From NCBI GenBank assembly GCA_046262435.1, contig JBHEMT010000168.1, forward strand, positions 1-8,604: a stretch of 8,604 nt of DNA, written 5' to 3'. The number at the start of each line of letters is the position of its first letter. Positions within the stretch are counted from its first letter, which is position 1. Below, in pieces: positions 1-5,908 of the stretch. This DNA comes from JBHEMT01 sp046262435 (lineage in GTDB: Bacteria > Chloroflexota > Dormibacteria > Aeolococcales > Aeolococcaceae). The notes beneath the pieces are model-generated. The model was not told where the DNA came from. It did not search any database and saw nothing but the letters and a program-made list of their open reading frames with translations. The translations under genes and the position numbers were made by a program.

Positions 1-933
1 CAGGCGCAGGCGCAGACCTACGCCGAGGTCCACGTCACCGACCCGAGCGTGCTCTTCACCCGAAGCGACGTGTGGCGGGTCGCCGACGAGACCATCAACG
101 ACGCCACCCAGCCGACGCAGGCGTACTACGTCGAGCTCACCCTGCCAGACGACAGCAAGCCGTCATTCGTGCTCCTCCAGACGTTCTCACCCGCCCGTCT
201 GGCCAGCGGTGGCGGCACCGCCAACAACATGACCGCGTGGCTGGCGGCACAGAGTGACTACACGACCACCAACCACCCCAAGCTGGTGGCGGTCCCGCTG
301 AACAACCAGAACAACGTCCTCGGGCCGCTGCAGTTCGACAACAACCTCAACTCCGACCCGGTGGTCAGTCAGACCAAGACGCTGCTCGGCCAGGGCGGCT
401 CCTCGGTTCACTTCGGCAACGTGATCGTCCTTCCGTTCAACAACCACTCCTTTCTCTACGTACGGCCTCTCTACGTGCTCGCCTCCAGCGGCGGCGGCAC
501 CGGCGCCTTCCCGCTGCTCCGCTACGTGTTGGTCGGTACCCAGAACAACGTCGCCCTGGGAACGAGCCTGAGCGACGCGCTGCAGAAGCTCTTCAACACC
601 ACCCAGCCGATTCCCGGGCTCGACGCGACGGTACCGGGCTCGACCGCACCCCCTCCGGGAACCCCCGCCCCCGGCAACCAGCCCTCGCCGAGCCCGGGAC
701 CCGGCAGCGCGGTCATCCCGCCGGCGGCGCGCGCCGTCATCGACGACCTCCTGGCCCACCAGGCCGCCGCCCAGGTAGCCCTCAGCGCCAGCGACTTCGC
801 CGCCTACGGCCGCGAGGAGGCAGCCATCAAGGCCGACGCCGACAAGCTCCGCCTGCTGCTCGGCGGCACCTCCACCTCGACCACCTCCGCGACGCCCGGC
901 ACAGCCACGCCCAGCCCGTCCGCCTCGCCGTAG
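1..933 (+). CDS. UPF0182 family membrane protein, C-terminal part (5' truncated by window edge)
   Basis: The frame is open from base 1, so the gene begins upstream; the GTG at 49 is an internal Val, not the start. The 310 visible residues resemble the soluble C-terminal part of UPF0182 proteins: an opening HVTDPSVLFTRSDVW segment, then YYVELTLP, a FVLLQTFSPA stretch, NNMTAWLAA, and a late SFLYVRPLYV segment followed by LRYVLVGTQNNVALG. Family members are usually about 900-1000 residues with a multi-helix membrane N-terminus, so roughly two thirds is missing here. From about residue 207 a Pro/Gly-rich linker follows, then a helical Ala-rich segment (about 240-290) resembling the family's terminal helix, and a Ser/Thr/Pro tail. 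Molecular function is unknown for the family. Family call is confident; role is not. Confidence 0.85.
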   Translation, partial: QAQAQTYAEVHVTDPSVLFTRSDVWRVADETINDATQPTQAYYVELTLPDDSKPSFVLLQTFSPARLASGGGTANNMTAWLAAQSDYTTTNHPKLVAVPLNNQNNVLGPLQFDNNLNSDPVVSQTKTLLGQGGSSVHFGNVIVLPFNNHSFLYVRPLYVLASSGGGTGAFPLLRYVLVGTQNNVALGTSLSDALQKLFNTTQPIPGLDATVPGSTAPPPGTPAPGNQPSPSPGPGSAVIPPAARAVIDDLLAHQAAAQVALSASDFAAYGREEAAIKADADKLRLLLGGTSTSTTSATPGTATPSPSASP

Positions 934-989
934 GCCCCACCGTCGCCGGGCTGGGGACACGGTCGAGGCGACGCGCGTGATCGAGGCCC

Positions 990-1099
990 GTGGCCCGGCG
1001 GGGTCATGGCCGCCGGTTCAGCGGGCTTGCCGGCTTCCACGCCGGCAGGATTCGCCCTGGCTATCGCATTCACCAGCGGCCATGACCCCGCCGAGCCAC
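990..1099 (-). ncRNA. Candidate structured RNA / hairpin repeat element, copy 1
   Basis: Positions 990-1017 pair with 1072-1099 as a 28-position stem. Read on the - strand, 26 pairs are Watson-Crick and 2 are G-U; on the + strand those two are C-A mismatches, so the - strand is the likely RNA. The 54-nt interior (1018-1071) contains a 7-bp hairpin (1041-1047 with 1028-1034) with loop GTGGAA, and an enclosing 4-bp helix (1054-1057 with 1023-1026). Conserved unpaired segments are GAATRCGATAGYCA at the 5' side, GAATCC between the helices and GCTGA at the 3' side. The interior aligns without gaps to copy 2. No known RNA class is recognised; a REP/MITE-like DNA repeat is an alternative. Confidence 0.6.
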
Positions 1100-1294
1100 C
1101 GCCTGCGCAGCGGCCGTGTCTGCGACCCGTTGGTTTCCGTCGCCTTCCTCTGGCAGCGCTAGGGCGTCGGCCTGCCGGTGCGCCTCCTCCTGTGGCGGCG
1201 GCGGCATCGCGCCGGGGACGACCCGCGGACGCAATCGTCTGTCCCAGACCGTCGTACGAGCCGACTGGCTTCGCTGCGCCGATCGCCCCGGAAA

Positions 1295-1408
1295 GGCGGC
1301 GGCGGGGCCGCGGTCATCGCCGGCGAATACGATAGTCAGGCCGAATCCCGGCGGCGTGGAAGCCGCCGAGGCCGCTGAGCCGGCGATGACTGCGGCCCCG
1401 ATGCCGCC
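1295..1408 (+). ncRNA. Candidate structured RNA / hairpin repeat element, copy 2
   Basis: Positions 1295-1324 pair with 1379-1408: 27 Watson-Crick pairs, 2 G-T(U) pairs on the + strand (1301/1402 and 1312/1391) and one mismatch (1302/1401). The 54-nt interior (1325-1378) has the same architecture as copy 1: hairpin 1349-1355/1362-1368 with loop GTGGAA, and outer helix 1339-1342/1370-1373. Against copy 1 it differs at 8 of 54 positions. Six of these are three compensatory swaps (1341/1371, 1349/1368, 1351/1366); the other two are transitions in the unpaired 5' segment. It lies inverted relative to copy 1 and points toward the gene at 1506. It could also act as a DNA or RNA signal upstream of that gene. 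Confidence 0.6.
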
Positions 1409-1460
1409 GGTATGAGCACCGCCCCCCAGCATCCGCGCCCACCCGCAGCCGGTATGAGCA
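1406..1460. repeat. 13-bp direct repeat GCCGGTATGAGCA, two copies
   Basis: GCCGGTATGAGCA occurs at 1406-1418 and again at 1448-1460, 42 bp apart start to start, about four helical turns. The first copy overlaps the outer edge of hairpin element 2; the second lies about 45 bp upstream of the start at 1506. It could be an operator for the downstream gene, or a duplication left by insertion of the hairpin element. Nothing in the sequence decides between these. Confidence 0.45.
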
Positions 1461-1493
1461 ATCCGCCCTCGATCAGGACCCGGCTAGCTCACG

Positions 1494-1499
1494 TACCCT
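1494..1499 (+). promoter_or_regulatory. Putative -10 box (TACCCT) of the MBL hydrolase gene, leaderless-type
   Basis: TACCCT ends 6 nt before the GTG at 1506. That places the expected transcription start at or next to the start codon, so the mRNA would be leaderless; there is no Shine-Dalgarno sequence. The same hexamer with the same 6-nt spacing stands before the ATG at 8447. No clear -35 box is visible. Confidence 0.45.
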
Positions 1500-1505
1500 G
1501 CGGGT

Positions 1506-2450
1506 GTGGAGACGATTGCCCCGGGGGTGCATCAGCTGGACACCCTGCTGGGGGGCTGGGAGCGGATGACCGCCGGGTTCCTGATCGACGGGCCCGAGCC
1601 CGCGCTGGTGGAGACCGGCTCGCAGTCGAGCGTTCCCGCGGTGCGCGCGGCGCTGGAGAGCGCGGGGGTGGGGGCCGACCAGCTGCGCTGGCTGGTGCTC
1701 ACCCACATTCATCTCGACCATGCCGGCGGGATCGGCGACCTGGCCGCAGCGTTTCCCAAGGCGACGGTGGTGGTGCATGAGCGAGGCGCCCACCACCTGG
1801 TCGACCCGACCCGCCTCATCGACAGCTCGGCGCGGGTGTACGGACCACTCCTCGACGGGCTGTACGGGCGGATCACCCCGGTACCCGAGGAGCGGCTGGT
1901 GGCCGCCGCTGACAACCACCGGATCGAGCTGGGGAACGGCCGGGTGCTTCGCCTCGTCGACTCGCCCGGACATGCGCGGCACCACCATGCCGTGCTCGAC
2001 GAGTCCAGCGGGACGCTGCTGGTGGGCGACGCGGTGGGCGTGCTGCTTCCCGACATCGGGCTGCTTCGCCCAGCCGCGCCGCCGCCGGAGTTCAATCTCG
2101 AGGACGCCGTGGCGAGTCTTCACCGCTTCGCCGCGATCGGAGCTGAGCGGGTGGTGCTGACCCACTACGGACCGGTGCCGGGAGATGGCCAGGCCACCCT
2201 CGCCGAGGCCGAGGAGGTGCTCCGCTCCTGGGTGGCGGTGGCCGAGCGGGCCGTGGCCGATTCTGCGGACGCCGGCGTCGAGGGGATCGCCCGCGCTCTC
2301 GCCGACGCCTTCCTGACGCCGCCGGAGCAGCTCGACGCCGACGCCAGGGAGCGTCTCGAGATCCTCAACGGCGTGCACAGCAACGCCGCCGGCATCGCCC
2401 GGTACCTGGCCAAGCGCTCGCCGGGGCCGGCCGTCGACGCACCGGCGTGA
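1506..2450 (+). CDS. MBL-fold metallo-hydrolase (glyoxalase II-like superfamily)
   Basis: A 314-residue metallo-beta-lactamase superfamily hydrolase, predicted cytosolic with no signal peptide. The metal site looks complete: THIHLDHAGG gives H67, H69, D71 and H72; SPGH gives H156; GDAVG gives D175; LTHYGP gives H220. This is the normal HxHxDH...H...D...H ligand set of a two-metal MBL hydrolase. The C-terminal third (after about residue 225) is an extra helical segment typical of larger members of this group. The GTG start is chosen because METIAPGVHQLDT matches the usual family beginning and a -10-like box lies just upstream. The stop overlaps the next gene's start (GTGA), implying translational coupling. 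The substrate (thioester, lactone or other) cannot be told from sequence. Confidence 0.85.
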   Translation: METIAPGVHQLDTLLGGWERMTAGFLIDGPEPALVETGSQSSVPAVRAALESAGVGADQLRWLVLTHIHLDHAGGIGDLAAAFPKATVVVHERGAHHLVDPTRLIDSSARVYGPLLDGLYGRITPVPEERLVAAADNHRIELGNGRVLRLVDSPGHARHHHAVLDESSGTLLVGDAVGVLLPDIGLLRPAAPPPEFNLEDAVASLHRFAAIGAERVVLTHYGPVPGDGQATLAEAEEVLRSWVAVAERAVADSADAGVEGIARALADAFLTPPEQLDADARERLEILNGVHSNAAGIARYLAKRSPGPAVDAPA

Positions 2451-3514
2451 ATCAGCCGGGGCCCCGGCCCCCGTTGCTCGCCGCGGTGCTGCTCAGCGCG
2501 GTGGTCGGCCTGGTGGGCGGCGCCGCGTCCGCCTGGGGTATCTACCACCGGCTCGGCACCGGTCCGACGGGCGGGTCCAGCGGGCTCACCGTCGGCCAGG
2601 GCGGCGGTGCGACCGCCGATGCGGTGGCGGCCGACCGGCTTCCCAGCATCGTCAAGGTGATCACCCAGCCTCTCACTGCGGCCGACCTGCTCGGCGATCC
2701 TCCGGGCCTGGCCACCGGCTTTGTGGTGAGTGCCGACGGGCTGGTGGTCACCAGCACCCACGCGCTGCGCGGTGCCACCCGCCTGGGAATCGCCACCGCC
2801 GACGGGCACCGCTATGAGGCCCTCGAGGTGGCCACCGACGTGCCCCACGGGGTGGCCGTGCTGCGCGCCGAGGGTGCGAGCGACCTCGCCCCACTCGGCT
2901 TCGCCGCGCACGCTCCCCATCCCGGCGACCTCGCCATCGCTCTGGGCGCCCCCCCCTTTGCCACGGTCAGCGTCAGCTCGGGCACGGTGGGCTCGGTGGG
3001 TCGCAGCCTCAGTGAAACCGGAGGAGGAACCGGCTCGGGGCTGGTCGACGCGCTCACCGTCGAGGCCCTGGCCGACCCGCGCAGCGACGGTGCTCCGGTC
3101 CTCGACGCCGCCGGTGCGGTGATCGGCGTGGTCTCCGGGGGCGCTCATCCCGGGGTGCCGGGGATGGTGGCGGGCTCCGGGCGGGCCGCGGCCGCGCTGG
3201 TCGACCGTGCCGTCCACGGCACCAGTGACGGCCACGGCAGCTTCGGGGTTGAGGCGGTTCTGCTCGACCCGGCGACCGCGGCCGCGGCCGGCGTTCCGTC
3301 CGGTGCCCTGGTGCGCAGCGTCGATGGCGGCGGTCCGGCGGCGAGTGTCCTTCGGCAGGGCGACATCGTCACGGCGGTCAACGGAGCTGCCGTCGACGCC
3401 GCCCATCCGCTGGACCCCGGCAGTTTTGGCATCGACCCCGGACAGCCGGTGCAGCTCAGCGTCATGCGCGCCGGCGCGGCGGTGGCCGTTGGCCTGACGG
3501 TCGCCTCAGGCTGA
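2447..3514 (+). CDS. Membrane-anchored trypsin/HtrA-like PDZ protein, apparently catalytically dead
   Basis: A 355-residue protein in HtrA/DegP-like order: one membrane helix near the N-terminus (about 9-33), a short Gly-rich linker, a trypsin-like double barrel (about 60-255) and a PDZ domain (about 266-352, with VRSVDGGGPAA and LRQGDIVTAVNG). The fold motifs are clear: ATGFVVSADGLVVTSTHAL contains the catalytic-type H105. Where active HtrA has a TDLAVL-type Asp, this protein reads PHGVAVL (G135). Where active enzymes have NPGNSGGPL, it reads DPRSDGAPV, so the nucleophile is D214 instead of Ser. It is therefore probably a pseudoprotease, perhaps an extracytoplasmic binding or scaffold protein. 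It overlaps the MBL gene by 4 nt, indicating a shared transcript. Fold is confident, partner unknown. Confidence 0.8.
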   Translation: MNQPGPRPPLLAAVLLSAVVGLVGGAASAWGIYHRLGTGPTGGSSGLTVGQGGGATADAVAADRLPSIVKVITQPLTAADLLGDPPGLATGFVVSADGLVVTSTHALRGATRLGIATADGHRYEALEVATDVPHGVAVLRAEGASDLAPLGFAAHAPHPGDLAIALGAPPFATVSVSSGTVGSVGRSLSETGGGTGSGLVDALTVEALADPRSDGAPVLDAAGAVIGVVSGGAHPGVPGMVAGSGRAAAALVDRAVHGTSDGHGSFGVEAVLLDPATAAAAGVPSGALVRSVDGGGPAASVLRQGDIVTAVNGAAVDAAHPLDPGSFGIDPGQPVQLSVMRAGAAVAVGLTVASG

Positions 3515-3522
3515 CAAAGCTC

Positions 3523-3528
3523 TAGGAT
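3523..3528 (+). promoter_or_regulatory. Putative -10 box (TAGGAT) before the UlaG-like gene
   Basis: TAGGAT lies 8 nt before the ATG at 3537, inside a 22-bp gap after the upstream stop. It fits the TANNNT pattern seen before other genes here and would give a leaderless or near-leaderless transcript. There is no obvious Shine-Dalgarno sequence in the gap and no convincing -35 box. Confidence 0.35.
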
Positions 3529-3536
3529 CGCCGGCC

Positions 3537-4139
3537 ATGGAGCTCACCTATCTGGGTCGCTCGTGCATCCGTCTGCGCGGACGAGATGTTCAGGTGGTCA
3601 TCGACCCGGAGACCGATGCACAGCTGCGCGGCGCCGATATTGTGGTGCGCACCGATCGGGCCACCGACGTCGTGCGCCTGCGTCCATCTGACGCCGGTGG
3701 TCCGCAGCTGGTCAGCGGCCCGGGAGAGTACGAGATTCGCGGCGTGCCGGTACGCGGCCTCTCCGCCGGAGCGGGCACGCTGATGCGCGTGGCAGTTGAC
3801 GAGGTACGCGTGGTGGCGCTCGGGTGCTTCGCTCAGCAGCTGAGTGAGGAACAGATCGACGCTCTGGGACACGTCGATGTGCTTGTCGTCCCAGTCGGGG
3901 GTGGCGACGCGCTGAACGCGTCGGCGGCCACCAAGCTGGTGCGCGCGCTCGAGCCCGCGATCGTGGTCCCGGTGCGCTACGCGGCCGGCGTTGCCGACGG
4001 TGACTACGAACCGGTCGACCGATTTGCGTCGGAGATGGGGCTGCCCGAGACGTGGGCCGCGCAGCCCAAGCTGAACCTCAGCGGCGCGTCGGCGGCGGGC
4101 GAGGAAACGCGCGTGGTGATCCTCGAGCTGCGCTCCTGA
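3537..4139 (+). CDS. UlaG-like short MBL-fold protein lacking the metal-binding histidines
   Basis: A 200-residue protein resembling short UlaG-type (COG2220-like) MBL-fold proteins: MELTYLGRSCIRL opening, ADIVV strand, SGPGEYEIRGVPVRG, then DVLVVPVGGGDALNA, and LEPAIVVPVRY near the end. At each position where I expect metal ligands the residue has changed. The family's LGHSC reads LGRSC; the SHxHxDH segment reads RTDRATD (about 38-44, only D44 retained); the HLGDL segment reads ALGCF (A94, C97); the PMHY segment reads PVRY (R147). The fold is thus recognisable but a standard two-metal site is not possible. A structural, ligand-binding or otherwise repurposed role is likely. It sits between the pseudoprotease gene and pyrG. 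Family confidence is good; function unknown. Confidence 0.75.
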   Translation: MELTYLGRSCIRLRGRDVQVVIDPETDAQLRGADIVVRTDRATDVVRLRPSDAGGPQLVSGPGEYEIRGVPVRGLSAGAGTLMRVAVDEVRVVALGCFAQQLSEEQIDALGHVDVLVVPVGGGDALNASAATKLVRALEPAIVVPVRYAAGVADGDYEPVDRFASEMGLPETWAAQPKLNLSGASAAGEETRVVILELRS

Positions 4140-4164
4140 GCAGTGCGTGAGCCGAGCCGCGGCG

Positions 4165-4172
4165 AAGGAGGT
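4165..4172 (+). promoter_or_regulatory. Strong Shine-Dalgarno-like sequence AAGGAGGT upstream of pyrG
   Basis: AAGGAGGT is close to a perfect anti-SD complement and sits 11 nt before the GTG at 4184, which is in frame with pyrG. It argues for a longer pyrG product starting there, against the conserved TTG start at 4235. Alternatively it served a lost or short leader peptide. Confidence 0.4.
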
Positions 4173-4197
4173 CCGTCGGTTCGGTGCTGGGCGCTGG

Positions 4198-4203
4198 TAG
4201 CAT
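4198..4203 (+). promoter_or_regulatory. Putative -10 box (TAGCAT) of pyrG
   Basis: TAGCAT matches the TANNNT pattern. If used, transcription would begin near 4209-4212, downstream of the possible GTG (4184) and ATG (4202) starts, and would leave a leader of about 25 nt with GAGGGG (4222-4227) 7 nt before the TTG at 4235. This favours the TTG start. No clear -35 box is seen. Confidence 0.35.
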
Positions 4204-4234
4204 GGGAAAAACCGGTGCACCGAGGGGTCCAGCC

Positions 4235-5908
4235 TTGACCAAGTACGTCTTCGTAACCGGAGGCGTCGTCTCCTCCCTCGGCAAGGGGATCACCGCCGCA
4301 TCCATCGGCACAGTCCTCAAGGCCCGTGGCCTCGAGGTGGCGATGATGAAGCTGGATCCTTACCTCAACATCGATCCGGGCACCATGTCGCCCTACCAGC
4401 ACGGCGAGGTGTTCGTCACCGACGATGGCGCCGAGACCGACCTCGACCTCGGTCACTACGAGCGCTTCGTCGACATCGCCTGCACCAAGGCAAGCAACAT
4501 CACCACCGGCAAGATCTACGCCAGCGTCCTCGCCAAGGAGCGGCGCGGCGACTACCTCGGCGCCACTGTGCAGGTGATCCCGCACATCACCAACGAGATC
4601 AAGGAGCGGGTGCTGCGGGTCAGCCAGAACCAGCAGCCCGCGCCCGACGTGGTCGTCGTGGAGGTGGGCGGCACGGTGGGTGACATCGAGTCCCTTCCCT
4701 TCCTCGAGGCGATCCGCCAGCTGAAGAATGATGTGGGCCGGGGCAATGTCTGCTACGTGCACCTCACCCTGGTGCCGTTCGTCGCAGCAAGTGAGGAGTT
4801 CAAGACCAAGCCGACCCAGCACAGCGTCAACACCCTGCGCTCGATCGGGATCCAGCCCGACATCATCGTTGCCCGCAGCGAGAAACCGATCGCCGCGCAG
4901 CTGAAGGAGAAGATCGCCCTGTTCGGTGACGTCGAGCAGCGTGCGGTGGTCAACGTCCCCGACGCGCGTTCGATCTACCAGGTCCCGCTGGTGCTCGAGC
5001 AGGCGGGGATGGGGGAGTACATCCTCGCGGTACTCGGAGTCGGCGATGCCAGAGCGCCTGAGCTCACCGAGTGGCGCGCGTTGGTGGAGCGAATCGAGGC
5101 GCCCAAGCGGCCGGTCAGGATCGCGGCAGTTGGCAAGTATGTGGAGATGCCCGACGCCTACATCAGCGTGACCGAGTCGCTGCGCCACGCCGCGGTGCGC
5201 CACTGTCTCGACCTGAAGCTGGAGTGGATCAACTCCGAATTGCTCGAGACCGGCGATGCCGCCGCCGTGCTGGCCGGGTTCGACGGCATCGTGGTCCCCG
5301 GAGGATTCGGCCATCGCGGCATCGAGGGCAAGCTCCGCGCGGCCCGTCACGCCCGGGTGCATCGAATTCCGTATCTCGGGCTCTGCCTGGGGATGCAGTG
5401 CGCAGTGATCGACCTCGCCCGCGAGATCCTGGGCACCGACGACGCTAACTCCACCGAGTTCAACGCCTTCACCGCCAACCCGGTGATCGACCTGCTCCCC
5501 GAGCAGCGCGACATCGAGGATCTCGGCGGCACCATGCGCCTCGGCGTCTATCCCTGCACGCTGGAGCCCGGAAGCAGGGCGCAGCGCGCCTACGGAGAGA
5601 CGGTGGTCTACGAACGGCACCGGCACCGCTTCGAGTTCAACAACGCCTACCGCGAGGACTTCGAGCGCGCCGGGGTGGTCTTCAGCGGGATCTCGCCCAA
5701 CGGCCGGCTGGTCGAGATCATCGAGCTCCGCGACCACCCGTTCTTTGTCGGCTCGCAGTTCCATCCCGAGTTCCGCTCCCGGCCGAACCGGCCGCACCCG
5801 CTCTTCCATGACTTCATGGCCGCCGCCGGCGCGCTGGGTGCCGCTGACGACGAGGCCGGGGCGGTGGTGGTCAAGCCCAGCGCCGAGACCCGCGCCGCCT
5901 CAGCGTGA
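4235..5908 (+). CDS. pyrG: CTP synthase (glutamine-hydrolysing)
   Basis: Catalyses UTP + ATP + glutamine to CTP, the last step of de novo cytidine nucleotide synthesis in the cytosol. From the TTG it is 557 residues, close to the family's 530-550. The N-terminal synthetase domain opens MTKYVFVTGGVVSSLGKGI with the P-loop (K17), followed by KLDPYLNIDPGTMSPYQHGE and a nucleotide-binding core. The C-terminal class I glutamine amidotransferase domain has VPGGFGHRG, GLCLGMQ with nucleophile C384, and FHPEF with H510 and E512, a complete triad. The TTG is preferred because it falls exactly where the family Met lies, with GAGGGG 7 nt upstream. In-frame starts at 4184 (GTG) or 4202 (ATG) would add 17 or 11 unusual residues. 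It overlaps the next gene by 4 nt. Confidence 0.95.
   Translation: MTKYVFVTGGVVSSLGKGITAASIGTVLKARGLEVAMMKLDPYLNIDPGTMSPYQHGEVFVTDDGAETDLDLGHYERFVDIACTKASNITTGKIYASVLAKERRGDYLGATVQVIPHITNEIKERVLRVSQNQQPAPDVVVVEVGGTVGDIESLPFLEAIRQLKNDVGRGNVCYVHLTLVPFVAASEEFKTKPTQHSVNTLRSIGIQPDIIVARSEKPIAAQLKEKIALFGDVEQRAVVNVPDARSIYQVPLVLEQAGMGEYILAVLGVGDARAPELTEWRALVERIEAPKRPVRIAAVGKYVEMPDAYISVTESLRHAAVRHCLDLKLEWINSELLETGDAAAVLAGFDGIVVPGGFGHRGIEGKLRAARHARVHRIPYLGLCLGMQCAVIDLAREILGTDDANSTEFNAFTANPVIDLLPEQRDIEDLGGTMRLGVYPCTLEPGSRAQRAYGETVVYERHRHRFEFNNAYREDFERAGVVFSGISPNGRLVEIIELRDHPFFVGSQFHPEFRSRPNRPHPLFHDFMAAAGALGAADDEAGAVVVKPSAETRAASA

Larger units (their letters stand above)
934..1505. other. 572-bp gene-free region carrying inverted structured elements
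   Basis: No reading frame here has convincing family similarity, a plausible start context or protein-like composition; the short frames simply run through GC-rich hairpins. The content is: a featureless 56 bp after the upstream stop, hairpin element copy 1 (990-1099), about 195 bp with no clear feature (1100-1294, containing only small imperfect palindromes such as TCGTACGA at 1252-1259), hairpin element copy 2 (1295-1408), a 13-bp direct repeat, and a -10-like box just before the next gene. It is by far the longest non-coding gap in an otherwise tightly packed window. Confidence 0.75.

Noticed and set aside
990..1099. Hairpin element as an ordinary intrinsic terminator of the UPF0182 gene
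   Set aside because: The outer stem is far longer than a terminator, no U-tract follows, and the 54-nt interior is conserved with covariation in a second copy. A termination side-effect remains possible.
1006..1432. Short open frames on both strands through the 934-1505 region
   Set aside because: They run through the hairpin stems, have Arg/Pro/Ala-rich sequence without motifs, and are contradicted by the compensatory changes that preserve base pairing instead of any protein.
2165..3406. Long - strand open frame opposite the MBL/HtrA-like genes (similarly 1473-2378, 4004-5809 and 6683-8263)
   Set aside because: These are typical antisense shadows in GC-rich DNA. Their translations are low-complexity and rich in Arg, Gly, His and Asp with no family motif, while the + strand genes opposite have clear domains and motifs.
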